NCBI GenBank assembly: GCA_965223815.1
Contig: OZ245019.1
Location: 3,286,001-3,350,000 of the forward strand
Source: HKST-UBA178 sp965223815
Lineage (GTDB): Bacteria; Pseudomonadota; Gammaproteobacteria; Chromatiales; Chromatiaceae
Length of the DNA: 64,000 bases
Direction: 5' to 3'
Shown: piece by piece, positions 26,740 to 35,804 of the stretch
How positions within the stretch are numbered: the stretch's first letter is position 1
Layout of the letters: every line of letters starts with the position of its first letter
Notes under the pieces: model-generated
The model's database searches: none
The model's input: the letters and a program-made list of their open reading frames with translations, nothing else
Told to the model about the DNA's origin: nothing
Position numbers and translations under genes: made by a program

Positions 26740-27819
26740 TCAACCCAAAGCGGCAGTAGAGAGAATTGCGCTAGTCGGCACGCCCACAAAGGCCGCACCT
26801 TCGCGATCGGGAGAGAGGTTCATCTCGATGATCTGCGGCCCTTTTCTGGCCAGTGCGATGTCCATGCCGGCGAACCGCACCTGCGGGAATGCCGCTAAAG
26901 CAGTCTTGGCAAGCTCTACACACTCTTCGAACCGGGGAACGGTTTCACCTTCAATTGCAGCATCGTGGTCTGGATGCCTGGGAAAGACATTGTGATGGTA
27001 CAAGCCATCTATCGCCGCACTGAGCCTTCCTGAATTCAAATCGATCGGCGCCACGATGCCGCCGCTGGACTGGTTATCTACCAAGGAGCCAGCCCGGCCG
27101 ATACGCAGATATGCGAGCAATGCCCTGGTCTCACCGCCAACCTCACGCGCCGCCCACAGGCGAATCGTGTTCACACTCGATGGGTTGAACGCCGCCAGCG
27201 CGGGATCCTGTTCCAGAAAGGCCTCGATCATGGATGATCCCTGGTGCTGACCATCTATTACCTGCTCTTTGAACTGGGCTACGTCGAGCAAGCTCTGGTT
27301 CTTCAAACGGTAGAGTTGAGGTATCGCGCCCGCCTCCCTGATCTCCGCAATTTCAAATCCCTCCCCCGCCCAGCCTTCTAGCGGTTTGAAACATACCTTT
27401 TGGCCGACTTCCAGCGCCTGTACAAACCCGATCAGATCCTCCGCCGAGCGAAGCGGCCGTCCTTGTGCATCCTGCCCGGCAGTAGTGTCAAAATACCCCA
27501 GATATTCCGGTGAAGGGATATGAAACAGTCGCAAAATCGCCGTTTCCGACAATTTGTTCTGTGACAACTTGCGGTAAGCCGCGGGATTCAACCTGTCGAC
27601 TGTGCTTCGGTAGGAAGCCGCACTGAGATGTCCCTTCTTGTGTGCCCAGGGCACCCCCTTTCTCCAGAACCCCGCCATTTGATAAAAACCCGGCCCCACC
27701 TTATGAAAGGGCATAAGAATCAGCAGCTCGAGCAGCTGACGTATGGCGGACAGCTCTCCCGTCGACTCCCTCAACCTGGCAAGACGCATGAACTCGGAAA
27801 ATGTGCAGGACTCTTTCAT
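26740..27819 (-). CDS. ATP-grasp protein of the sugar-transfer-associated group
   Basis: A 359-residue ATP-grasp enzyme: KPLEGWAGEGFEI (nucleotide-binding strand), PSSVNTIRLWAA, RIGRAGSLVDNQSSGGIVAPID and the metal site AGMDIALARKGPQIIEMNLSPD fit the ATPgrasp_ST family that occurs in polysaccharide loci. Such enzymes would join a carboxylate to an amine, for example decorating a sugar with an amino acid. The substrate is unknown. It is the last gene of a three-gene minus-strand cluster with a deacetylase and an unknown protein, which suggests polymer modification at a freed amino group. Confidence 0.75.
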   Translation of the reverse strand: MKESCTFSEFMRLARLRESTGELSAIRQLLELLILMPFHKVGPGFYQMAGFWRKGVPWAHKKGHLSAASYRSTVDRLNPAAYRKLSQNKLSETAILRLFHIPSPEYLGYFDTTAGQDAQGRPLRSAEDLIGFVQALEVGQKVCFKPLEGWAGEGFEIAEIREAGAIPQLYRLKNQSLLDVAQFKEQVIDGQHQGSSMIEAFLEQDPALAAFNPSSVNTIRLWAAREVGGETRALLAYLRIGRAGSLVDNQSSGGIVAPIDLNSGRLSAAIDGLYHHNVFPRHPDHDAAIEGETVPRFEECVELAKTALAAFPQVRFAGMDIALARKGPQIIEMNLSPDREGAAFVGVPTSAILSTAALG

Positions 27820-27868
27820 ATCGAGCCTATACCCGTGCTGTTTTTAACCATAAGTAACCTGACTCGAG

Positions 27869-28894
27869 TTATCCGCCAATGCTGCTACGCAGCCGCCGCT
27901 TGATTTCTCCAAACCCGGAAAGCTCGGCCTCGAACTCGAGGTTGGATACCTCCTGCCCGTCCAACAAACGGGGCAGCGCATAGCGATTGGACGACTTCGT
28001 CACAAAACCCATTTCCGTAGTAGTGGCCGATATCACACCGGAGGCCTCGAGCGCTGGCCAATCACTCTTTTCATAGATACCACTTGGATAACAGAAATGC
28101 TTCTGATCACCGCGGACCAGTGGTGCCAGTGACTTGCGATTATCCGCCAGCTCTTGTACCAGGGTGCTCTCCCCCCGGTGAGAGAGACGGTGGCGATGGG
28201 TATGTAGCTGGAAGTCCATCCCCCGCTGGGCGCTGTCAGTAACTTGTTCCGGTGACATCAGGTGAAACCAGCGCCCCTGCTCGATCTCTGTGTAGTCGAT
28301 AGCGAGCAAAGATCCAACTCGACGCACGAATTCCCTGCGAGCATCGACACCGCGAAATTCATCGGCCGCCTCCTGCAAGCGTTCAATGGCCAGGTTTTTC
28401 TCGCTATCGGTCTGCAATACCAGCCTCTCATTGCTTCCAATCCCCAGCTTTGCCAGGTCGATGTGAGTCGCCCGACTCCGCGCAACCATATACTGAATCG
28501 CCACGTCAAATACGGGCGTCTGCTTCTCGCAATAATAAGTCGTCAAGTAGATCATCGCCGGAAATCGCTGCGCCTCGAGTGCGGGCACCATGTGCTGGTA
28601 GCTGCCAAACCAGCCATCATCGATGGTGATTGCAGTTGAGCAGTCCTCCAGCTCATCCTGCTCCAGCCGCTGCAATGCCTCATCCAGAGTGATAACCGGA
28701 TACCCCAATCGTTTCAGTTGAGCCATTCGATTAGAGAATTTTTCCGGGCTCATGTAGAGGAAATTGCCAAAGTGTTCACCCTGCCCAATCCATATCCCGT
28801 GATAACAGAGAACACGAACATCTTTGCGAGTGATCCAGCGGCAAAGTGCGAATACGCCCGTGTACTTCGCAAGCCAATAAACCAAATGCTTCAT
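27869..28894 (-). CDS. Polysaccharide deacetylase (NodB-like)
   Basis: About 341 residues. VRVLCYHGIWIG starts the domain. TAITIDDGWFGSYQ carries the metal-binding and catalytic Asp pair, and HTHRHRLSHRGE gives the His pair of the second motif. A further motif is KHFCYPSGIYEKSDW. A hydrophobic N-terminus (HLVYWLAKYTGVFALCRW) may tether it to the membrane. The ATG at 28894 overlaps the upstream stop as ATGA. It would remove N- or O-acetyl groups from a glycan. Confidence 0.85.
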   Translation of the reverse strand: MKHLVYWLAKYTGVFALCRWITRKDVRVLCYHGIWIGQGEHFGNFLYMSPEKFSNRMAQLKRLGYPVITLDEALQRLEQDELEDCSTAITIDDGWFGSYQHMVPALEAQRFPAMIYLTTYYCEKQTPVFDVAIQYMVARSRATHIDLAKLGIGSNERLVLQTDSEKNLAIERLQEAADEFRGVDARREFVRRVGSLLAIDYTEIEQGRWFHLMSPEQVTDSAQRGMDFQLHTHRHRLSHRGESTLVQELADNRKSLAPLVRGDQKHFCYPSGIYEKSDWPALEASGVISATTTEMGFVTKSSNRYALPRLLDGQEVSNLEFEAELSGFGEIKRRLRSSIGG

Positions 28895-29823
28895 TGCGCC
28901 ACGCCAACCGCGTTTTGAGATTTCCAGGCGATCAGCTCCGAGCGGGGCCATACCCGGGTGTAGACGGTGGGTATGTACCTGCCTTCATTGAACAGGCGCC
29001 TCCGGGAGGAGGATTTGGCTAGTGCACCCGACTTACCCTCGCGATCGATGCTGGAGAAAAGAATGGTCGCACCCTGGGCCTCGGGTTCGCGGCGCAGATA
29101 GGAGAGGTGGGGACTGATACCCTCCAGTGCGGGATCGAGAAACCAGCTACTACTGGTGACGCCCCGGAATCTTGGGTTCAGCTCCAATAATTCTGCCAAT
29201 CGCACATATGTTTTTCGCCAGCCCGCCGGGTTGAAATCCTCCAACGCGAGTATGTGGGCATGCAGCTCCAGAAAGGGCCAAAAACCACCAGCCTGTACAA
29301 GACAGGCGCGTATGCCCTTGTAGAGTTGCCTTGCGCCTCCTTTGAACAGCAGAGAACGGGGTACCCCGGAGTAGGGATCCGCATACTCGGCTCCAACGGG
29401 AATCAACCGGTGTTTGAGAATGGAGAGATCTTTGACAAAGGCGTCGCACTCAAATCGAAAAAAGCGGCTTTCGCATGTGTCCAACTGGGACATGATGCGC
29501 TTCAGCTCCCTTGGATAGAGAGCCGCAACGGAATCGGGCAGAAGGCAGTGTCCAGCGGCCGGGTCGAAGTCTTCGAGAAGGCTGACGACAAGGTACTGAT
29601 TGTAAAGCAGCCTCACCTTGTCGCCAGATGCTTCGAGCTCCCGCTCGCGGATGATTGCCTGATGCTTGATGTTGCCATATCCTGCAGAGCCGCTGAAGCT
29701 GAAATCATCCACATACCGATCAGGATCCAGTTGCTGCCCCAAGATTGCTATCTGCGCCAGGATATCCGCCCTTTTTCTCGAAACTCCTTCCAGCACGTCG
29801 TTCGCGACCTCAACCTGGTCCAT
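28891..29823 (-). CDS. Conserved protein of unknown function in a glycan-modification cluster
   Basis: A 310-residue, apparently cytoplasmic protein. No catalytic motif is recognised. Visible features are RFFRFECDAFVKDLSILKHRLIP-type basic/acidic helices (quoted in part: FECDAFVKDLSILKHRLIPV), a GFWPFLELHAHILALEDF segment and a C-terminal Arg/Ser-rich stretch. A good ribosome site (AAGGGAAAACA) precedes the ATG at 29823. It is translationally coupled to the deacetylase downstream, so it most likely acts with the deacetylase and the ATP-grasp enzyme. Confidence 0.6.
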   Translation of the reverse strand: MDQVEVANDVLEGVSRKRADILAQIAILGQQLDPDRYVDDFSFSGSAGYGNIKHQAIIRERELEASGDKVRLLYNQYLVVSLLEDFDPAAGHCLLPDSVAALYPRELKRIMSQLDTCESRFFRFECDAFVKDLSILKHRLIPVGAEYADPYSGVPRSLLFKGGARQLYKGIRACLVQAGGFWPFLELHAHILALEDFNPAGWRKTYVRLAELLELNPRFRGVTSSSWFLDPALEGISPHLSYLRREPEAQGATILFSSIDREGKSGALAKSSSRRRLFNEGRYIPTVYTRVWPRSELIAWKSQNAVGVAQ

Positions 29824-29888
29824 TGTTTTCCCTTCAACCGCAAGGGCTGCTCGCCCTAAATCCGATTTTCCGGTGGTGTCGGCTGCTA

Positions 29889-29906
29889 GGGCCTGTTAAC
29901 AGGCCC
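29889..29906. repeat. Perfect 18-bp palindrome GGGCCTGTTAACAGGCCC
   Basis: It lies in the 217-bp gap between the DUF2780 gene and the three-gene glycan cluster. It can fold as a 7-bp stem with a TTAA loop and could be a terminator for the upstream gene without a T-tract, or a protein-binding site for the cluster. Confidence 0.5.
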
Positions 29907-30040
29907 CGGCACATCAGAAGGTATCGGATGACATGCTGCCTGCTTGAGTTTACAACTGACTCTTCACTGCCCCGCCCGCGACCGATAGCCAGCCGGCCAG
30001 CTTAGGATAATGGCTTTGCTGCCCCGGCTGGCAAAAGAGA

Positions 30041-30502
30041 TCAAAGAAAAGACAGCCCGCTCTTCAGGAGTTCCATCGCCTTGGCTCCCCCTTCACTTTG
30101 GGCATAATCCAACGCGACCTTGGCGAACTCTCCGATCATATCCGAAGACAACCCCAGACTGTCGAAGGTGTCGGCAAGTTGGGCAGCCTGCCCGAGGCTG
30201 GAATCGCTCCCCAGCATCGACGCGGCGGAGCCCATCAGACCACCCGAGGATTCCCCCCCGGTTCCCGCCAAACCCTTGAACCCCGGGGCCATCGACAGCA
30301 GTTCGCCGTACTTGTCACCACCCATATTCGACTTTGCCGCCCCCAAGAGCGCTCCCATACCCCCTGAGGCCTGCTCACTGGTGACGCCGAGCTGGCTCGT
30401 AGTTGCGCCAAGCAGACCGCCGACATCCATTGCAACGACAGCTGAACAAGCTACCAGCAACACCAACGAAAGCAGTAAACGTTCAATCCAACTTTGCACC
30501 AT
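30041..30502 (-). CDS. DUF2780-like exported protein
   Basis: About 153 residues with a signal peptide (LLLSLVLLVACSAVVA), then a Gly/Ser/Ala-rich segment and a helical C-terminus (LADTFDSLGLSSDMIGEFAKVALDYAQ) matching the DUF2780 pattern, known from Vibrio and other gammaproteobacteria but without assigned function. The ATG at 30502 is chosen for the GGGAGAAGCGAT ribosome site and because it places the signal at the N-terminus; the frame extends to 30586. Confidence 0.7.
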   Translation of the reverse strand: MVQSWIERLLLSLVLLVACSAVVAMDVGGLLGATTSQLGVTSEQASGGMGALLGAAKSNMGGDKYGELLSMAPGFKGLAGTGGESSGGLMGSAASMLGSDSSLGQAAQLADTFDSLGLSSDMIGEFAKVALDYAQSEGGAKAMELLKSGLSFL

Positions 30503-31033
30503 ATCGCTTCTCCCTGCCCTGGTAATTGGGCGCTGAAAACAGTCTGAATCCAAGCTGCTTATCCAACAAGTTGAGCCGGGTATCAACCCACTCGACAGAC
30601 ATCGTACATTTTATCAGAACCCTTGGGCGACCACCCAGGCCGTTTGTCGCAAAAGCATCCCGATACGAATCTCACTTTTCGGAACCCGCCGAAAGCCGTG
30701 GTTAGTGCTCCTGGATAACTCACTGAGTCACAGATATGGGCCAGCGCAAGAGCAGTCATTTTTTTGAAGTAAAATATCTATAATAATTATATCTTTATGT
30801 AATATATTGATTTTTTACTAAATAAATGGTTTGGCGATAAGGGAATGGCAGTATTATGCATACTCCTTCTATCGTAAACTTAGGCGCTGGGAATCAGGGG
30901 CGCCAGGCTATTCACGTGGCGGCGACAGAGGGAGGCGCCAAGATGGGTATGGCTGACACCATCGGCGGCAGCAACTTGGCCGCCATCGAGGGCAGCGCCG
31001 TGATTGATAGGAACAACAGGAGGAGCTGAAAAA
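30503..31033. other. 531-bp divergent intergenic region with an AT-rich core
   Basis: This gap separates the divergent DUF2780 gene and the acyl-CoA dehydrogenase. Positions 30760-30835 are strongly AT-rich, with a TATAAT in TCTATAATAATT, and presumably hold the dehydrogenase promoter. No clear paired -35 element or fatty-acid-regulator operator was recognised. The last 175 bp contain a short plus-strand open frame described separately. Confidence 0.5.
30856..31029 (+). CDS. Possible 57-residue small protein or leader peptide
   Basis: An ATG-initiated frame encodes MHTPSIVNLGAGNQGRQ and continues Gly/Ala-rich to a TGA inside the ribosome site of the acyl-CoA dehydrogenase gene, five bases before its ATG. 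The composition is protein-like and the stop placement would allow coupling. No ribosome site or family is evident, and it could equally be a non-coding leader or a gene fragment. Confidence 0.25.
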   Translation: MHTPSIVNLGAGNQGRQAIHVAATEGGAKMGMADTIGGSNLAAIEGSAVIDRNNRRS

Positions 31034-32818
31034 ATGCCCGTCTACAATGCACCGGTTAGAGATATGCGCTTTGTGTTTTACGAGTTGTTGGATGGCGCAT
31101 GCTTGCAGCAGCTACCTGGTTTCGAGGAGGTGGACGAGGAGACGGTCATTGCGATCCTGGATGAAGCGGGGCGTTTTTGTGAAGAGCAGCTACTCCCCAT
31201 CAACCGCAGCGGGGACGAAGAGGCCTGTGCTTTCGATGAAGGCAGCGTTAAAACTCCAGCGGGATTTCGGGAGGCCTATAACGCCTTTATAGAGGCGGGT
31301 TGGAACAGCATCGCCCTGGATCCGGAGTACGGCGGCCAAGGACTTCCCAAATCTCTGCACATCATGGTCGATGAAATGCTGAACGCGACTAACATCTCGT
31401 TCAGCCTCTATCCTGGGCTCACCCATGGAGCCTGGACCGCACTCGCGGCCTATGCAGACGATGAGCTCAAGGCCCGTTACTTTCCGAAGATGGCCGAAGG
31501 TACCTGGAGCGGCACCATGTGTCTGACCGAGCCTCAGAGCGGAACCGACCTGGCGCTGTTACGCACCCGCGCCGAACCCCGGGAAGACGGCAGCTATCTG
31601 ATAACAGGTTCCAAGATATTCATCACCGGAGGTGAACAGGATCTTACTGAAAACATCATTCACCTGGTACTCGCCCGTATGCCGGACGCACCACCGGGGA
31701 TCAAGGGCATCAGTCTCTTCCTGGTGCCTAAGTTTGTGACCGACGACCAGGGCAGGCTGGGTGCCCGCAATCCTGTATTTTGTGGCTCCATAGAGCACAA
31801 GATGGGTATCAAGGCATCAGCCACCTGCACCATGAATTTCGACGGTGCCCAGGGTTGGCTGGTGGGTCAACCCCACCGCGGGATGCAGGCAATGTTCAAG
31901 ATGATGAATACCGAGCGGCTGGCGGTCGGGGTTCAGGGTATCGGTGTCGCCGAGGCCGCATATCAGAACGCAGTTACCTATGCCCGAGAGCGGCTTCAAG
32001 GTAGGAATCCGCGGGGGGCTGAACAGCCTGAAAAAAATGCAGATCCGCTGACGGTTCATCCGGATATCCGCCGAATGCTGCTGACGATGCGAGCTAATGT
32101 CGAAGGGATGCGGGCAATGGCCCTATGGATAGCCCGGGAATTGGACATATCGGTCAGGCACCCGGAGCCCGAGCGGCGAAACCGAGCGGCCGATTTCGTG
32201 ATGTTGATGACCCCGGTAGCCAAGGCCTTTTTCACCGACCTCGGCTCGGAAACCGCCAACCTGGGCGTACAGGTATTCGGCGGTCACGGATATATCCGCG
32301 AACACGGCATGGAGCAGCTGGTGCGCGATGCCCGGATCGCACAGCTGTATGAAGGCACCAATGGGGTTCAGGCTATGGACCTGGCCGGGCGCAAACTTTT
32401 CATGGAAGAGGGTAATCTGATTCGTGTGCTGCTCGACCCCATCTCATCCTATATCGATTCGAGTAGCAGTAACGCCAAGCTGGAGCCATTTATCCAGCCA
32501 CTGCAAACCGCTGTGATACAACTCCAACGGGCCACGGAAACCATCCTGCGGCGAGGAGTTGAGGATCCTGCCGAAATCGGAGCAGCCGCAACCCCGTACC
32601 TTCGCCTGACGGGTTTAACCGCTATGGGCTATTTGTGGGCCCGCATGGCAGAGTTAGGTCTGGAGAAGGCAGAGAGCGGAGAAGCCCGTTTCTACCAGGC
32701 CAAAGTCAGGACTGCCTGCTTCTTCATGGAACACCTGCTCCCCCAGACGGCGGGATTGGCCACCACCATTGAGGCTGGAGCCTCAGCGCTGATGGATTTC
32801 GATGACGAAGCTTGGTAA
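31034..32818 (+). CDS. Acyl-CoA dehydrogenase, long (~600-residue) class
   Basis: About 594 residues: the N-terminal helical domain, the substrate/FAD motifs MCLTEPQSGTDLALLRT and YLITGSKIFITGGEQ, and the C-terminal FGGHGYIREHGMEQ with the catalytic base in YEGTNGVQAMDL. The ~180-residue C-terminal extension places it with the DmdC/FadE-like group of long acyl-CoA dehydrogenases. It oxidises an acyl-CoA and passes electrons to ETF. The next gene encodes ETF-quinone oxidoreductase, so the pair links substrate oxidation to the quinone pool; ETF subunits are not in the window. The ATG at 31034 follows AGGAGCTG. Confidence 0.9.
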   Translation: MPVYNAPVRDMRFVFYELLDGACLQQLPGFEEVDEETVIAILDEAGRFCEEQLLPINRSGDEEACAFDEGSVKTPAGFREAYNAFIEAGWNSIALDPEYGGQGLPKSLHIMVDEMLNATNISFSLYPGLTHGAWTALAAYADDELKARYFPKMAEGTWSGTMCLTEPQSGTDLALLRTRAEPREDGSYLITGSKIFITGGEQDLTENIIHLVLARMPDAPPGIKGISLFLVPKFVTDDQGRLGARNPVFCGSIEHKMGIKASATCTMNFDGAQGWLVGQPHRGMQAMFKMMNTERLAVGVQGIGVAEAAYQNAVTYARERLQGRNPRGAEQPEKNADPLTVHPDIRRMLLTMRANVEGMRAMALWIARELDISVRHPEPERRNRAADFVMLMTPVAKAFFTDLGSETANLGVQVFGGHGYIREHGMEQLVRDARIAQLYEGTNGVQAMDLAGRKLFMEEGNLIRVLLDPISSYIDSSSSNAKLEPFIQPLQTAVIQLQRATETILRRGVEDPAEIGAAATPYLRLTGLTAMGYLWARMAELGLEKAESGEARFYQAKVRTACFFMEHLLPQTAGLATTIEAGASALMDFDDEAW

Positions 32819-32848
32819 AAAGCCCCATTACTTACAGGAGATTTTAAC

Positions 32849-34495
32849 ATGCAGCGGGAAACGATGGAGTTCGATGTCGTCATCGTCGGGGGAGGACCGG
32901 CCGGCCTTTCAGCGGCTTGCCGATTGATGCAGCTGGCAGAAGCACACGCAACCGAGCTGGAAGTCTGCCTGCTCGAAAAGGGATCGGAGGTCGGCTCCCA
33001 CATTCTCTCTGGCGCGGTTTTCGACCCCAAGGCTTTGAACGAACTCTTCCCCGACTGGAAAGAGAACGGGGCTCCTCTTCAAACACCGGTGACTGAAGAC
33101 CAAATGTTGTTGCTGAGAAGCGAAGAGAAAGCAATCAAATTTCCAGGTTTCATGATCCCCCCCAGCATGCACAACCGGGGAAACTATGTAATCAGCATGG
33201 GCAACCTGTGCCGCTGGCTGGGAGAGCAGGCGGAGACCAAGGGAGTCAACCTGTTTCCCGGTTTCCCAGCAGCCGAATTGATCGTGGAAAACGGCGCCAT
33301 TAAAGGGGTTGTTACCGGGGACATGGGTCGTGATGCCGAGGGCGGCGAAAAGGATAGCTTCGAACCGGGTATGGAGTTGCGGGCCAAATACACTCTGTTT
33401 GCCGAAGGCTGCCGGGGCCACCTGGGAAAACAGCTGATCGACCAGTTCGATCTGGCGGAAGGAAAGGATCCCCAGCACTACGGCATCGGTATCAAGGAAC
33501 TTTGGGAAATACCCGAGGAGAACCACCAACCGGGTTTGGTCGTGCACGGATCGGGCTGGCCGCTGGACAAAGAGACCAGCGGTGGCTGGTTTCTCTACCA
33601 TATGGAGGAGCGTCAGGTCGCCGTAGGTCTGATCGTCGATCTCAACTACCCGAACCCCTATCTCAGTCCCTTTGACGAATTTCAGCGTCTCAAGCTGCAC
33701 CCGAAAATACGGAAACACCTGGATGGGGGCAAGCGTATCACCTACGGTGCCAGAGCGATGACCAAGGGCGGACTCAACTGTCTTCCCAAAATGAGCTTTC
33801 CCGGGGGACTGCTGATTGGCTGTGATGCCGGCACGCTGAATTTCTCCAAGATCAAAGGGGGCCATACAGCCATGAAAGCAGGTATGCTGGCAGCAGAGCG
33901 GGTTCATGGGGTCTTGGCCGAAGGCAATCAAGGGAGTGATAACCTCATCCAGTATGAGGATGACGTTAGAGATTCCTGGCTTTACGACGAGCTCCACAGC
34001 AGCCGCAATTTCGGACCGGCACTGCACAAATTCGGACCCATAATGGGGGGATCGTTCAACTGGCTAGAGCAGGTCGTGTTCAGGGGGCGTATGCCGATAA
34101 CGCTTCATGACACCAGGGCCGATCACGAGTGTCTGCGACCGGCTGCCGAATACACACCTATCGAGTACCCGAAACCGGACGGTCAGATAACTTTCGACAA
34201 ATTGAGTTCCGTCTATCTCTCCAATACCAATCACGAGGAGAATCAGCCCTGCCATCTGCGCTTGTCGGATCCGCAATTACCGATACGGGACAACCTTCCC
34301 CGCTACGCGGAACCCGCCCAGCGCTACTGCCCCGCAGGTGTTTACGAAATACTGGAAGATTCGGGTGAGCCCCAATTTCAGATCAACTCCCAGAATTGTG
34401 TGCACTGCAAGACCTGCGATATTAAAGATCCCGCCCAGAACATCACCTGGGTAACCCCCGAGGGAATGGGCGGGCCAAATTACCCGAATATGTAA
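32849..34495 (+). CDS. Electron-transfer flavoprotein-ubiquinone oxidoreductase
   Basis: A 548-residue membrane-associated flavoprotein. The FAD-binding motif VVIVGGGPAGLSAACRL is at residues 10-26. The ubiquinone-binding FAD domain contains GGWFLYHMEE and GCDAGTLNFSKIKGGHTAM. The C-terminal [4Fe-4S] site is visible as CPAGVYEI plus CVHCKTCDIKDP. It transfers electrons from reduced ETF to ubiquinone. A ribosome site (GGAGATTTTAAC) lies just before the ATG, 30 bp after the dehydrogenase gene, so the two form an operon. Confidence 0.95.
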   Translation: MQRETMEFDVVIVGGGPAGLSAACRLMQLAEAHATELEVCLLEKGSEVGSHILSGAVFDPKALNELFPDWKENGAPLQTPVTEDQMLLLRSEEKAIKFPGFMIPPSMHNRGNYVISMGNLCRWLGEQAETKGVNLFPGFPAAELIVENGAIKGVVTGDMGRDAEGGEKDSFEPGMELRAKYTLFAEGCRGHLGKQLIDQFDLAEGKDPQHYGIGIKELWEIPEENHQPGLVVHGSGWPLDKETSGGWFLYHMEERQVAVGLIVDLNYPNPYLSPFDEFQRLKLHPKIRKHLDGGKRITYGARAMTKGGLNCLPKMSFPGGLLIGCDAGTLNFSKIKGGHTAMKAGMLAAERVHGVLAEGNQGSDNLIQYEDDVRDSWLYDELHSSRNFGPALHKFGPIMGGSFNWLEQVVFRGRMPITLHDTRADHECLRPAAEYTPIEYPKPDGQITFDKLSSVYLSNTNHEENQPCHLRLSDPQLPIRDNLPRYAEPAQRYCPAGVYEILEDSGEPQFQINSQNCVHCKTCDIKDPAQNITWVTPEGMGGPNYPNM

Positions 34496-34529
34496 GCCAG
34501 GTTACTGATACTTCCCACTGCACATACCG

Positions 34530-34553
34530 AACGAGGGTCCACTAGCCCTCGTT
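34530..34553 (+). terminator. Hairpin after the ETF-QO gene
   Basis: AACGAGGG and CCCTCGTT form a perfect 8-bp stem with an 8-base loop, 34 bp after the ETF-QO stop, followed by only a short T run. It probably ends the acyl-CoA dehydrogenase/ETF-QO transcript. The remaining ~220 bp before the LysM gene contain nothing else recognised. Confidence 0.55.
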
Positions 34554-34772
34554 TGGCGCCGCAGCATCCCATGATCGCCCACCCCCAATATCGTGGATCG
34601 TTGTCTCGATTGGCGGTCAAATAGGCTTCAGATTTCTAGGAAAAGAACGATACCTCTGTCAAGGGTGTGGGTTGCAGATTTCACGCCACGGTTTAAGATT
34701 GGAATGTTATTTCAGTGCCTCGGCCTGACGACAACGGGGCGAAAGAGTTCAGCACACACGCAGGTCACCGGT

Positions 34773-35750
34773 TTGATCAAACGCGCACTAGTCAACATTA
34801 CTCTCGCCTCATTCGCCTTGGCCGGGCTGGTTTCCTGCCAAACCTTGGATACCAAGGCGCCTCAAGAAAGCGGGGTGTCGGCGGACCAAACCTCGATCGA
34901 TGCCGAGCGTGACCTGCCCCCCGCGGAGCAGGTGAACATGGCCTTGAGCGCGCTCCAGACAGGGGACAATGAAAACGCCCGGCGTCTGCTAAATCATGCA
35001 TTGCGGCAAAAACCCAACCTTCGAACCGCAAAATACCTTATGCGGCAACTGGACACTGATCCTGTCGATTACCTGGGAAAAGAGAATTTCGCCTACCGGA
35101 TCAAACCCGGGGATACCCTGTCGGTCCTCGCGGCAAGATATCTGGACAGTTCGCTGCAGTTCGTGATTTTGGCGCGATACAACGGCATCCAGGACCCTAG
35201 CCAGGTTCACGTTGGGGAGTGGATCAAAGTCCCAGGGAAAAAGCCGGCGCCGATGCTTCTCCCCGCAGATGAAACCACGACAAGCGATATTCAGGCACGC
35301 CAACCACTCATCGATACCGAACCCAAATCCGAGTCCGACCTCGAATCCGATTTGGCCTCTGGCCCGGAGCCGGAGATGGAAGCAACCGTGGTCTCCCCCG
35401 CCCCACCTGAACCAGAGCAAGTCCTAACTGAGGAGATTACCCCGGTGGAGGAAAGCGACGACGTTTACCTGTATGCACAAAACCTCTATCGGGCGGGTCG
35501 CTATTCAGAGGCCATCACCGTCATCGAGGAGGCACTGGAGCAGCATGAAACCACCTCCACTCTGCGGGCGCTATTGCTGCGGGATCTACTGGTCAGGGTC
35601 TACGAATCCTACAGCGAACAACTCCTGAACCTGGGCAGCATCTCTGCGGCTCGGGATATTCTGAAAAAGGCGGTAGCCATGGACCCCGGAAACGACAAGG
35701 CGGTCGGTCAGCTGATGCGGGTTGAATCGGAGCTCGGCAGTACGCCTTGA
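34773..35750 (+). CDS. LysM-domain lipoprotein with TPR-like repeats
   Basis: About 325 residues. The frame is open from 34593, but a TTG at 34773 with AGGT seven bases upstream gives a clean lipoprotein signal (LASFALAGLVSC, lipobox LVSC). A first helical-repeat pair (ALSALQTGDNENARRLLNHA) precedes a LysM domain (YRIKPGDTLSVLAARYLDS). A Pro/Glu/Ser-rich acidic linker follows, then C-terminal TPR-like helices (YRAGRYSEAITVIEEALEQ). It would bind peptidoglycan from the outer or inner membrane and present a protein-interaction surface. Confidence 0.8.
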   Translation: MIKRALVNITLASFALAGLVSCQTLDTKAPQESGVSADQTSIDAERDLPPAEQVNMALSALQTGDNENARRLLNHALRQKPNLRTAKYLMRQLDTDPVDYLGKENFAYRIKPGDTLSVLAARYLDSSLQFVILARYNGIQDPSQVHVGEWIKVPGKKPAPMLLPADETTTSDIQARQPLIDTEPKSESDLESDLASGPEPEMEATVVSPAPPEPEQVLTEEITPVEESDDVYLYAQNLYRAGRYSEAITVIEEALEQHETTSTLRALLLRDLLVRVYESYSEQLLNLGSISAARDILKKAVAMDPGNDKAVGQLMRVESELGSTP

Positions 35751-35777
35751 GCATTCCCTCATAATTTTCAGAAATTA

Positions 35778-35798
35778 GATTATATAAGTGCTATAATC
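35778..35798. terminator. AT-rich inverted repeat between convergent genes
   Basis: GATTATA and TATAATC flank a seven-base loop between the converging LysM and protease genes. The stem is perfect but weak. It is the only candidate for a shared terminator there. Confidence 0.3.
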
Positions 35799-35804
35799 CA
35801 TTAA

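Noticed and set aside
32909..34027. 372-codon minus-strand open frame opposite the ETF-QO gene
   Set aside because: Antisense shadow of a clearly identified enzyme; no domain or signal features.
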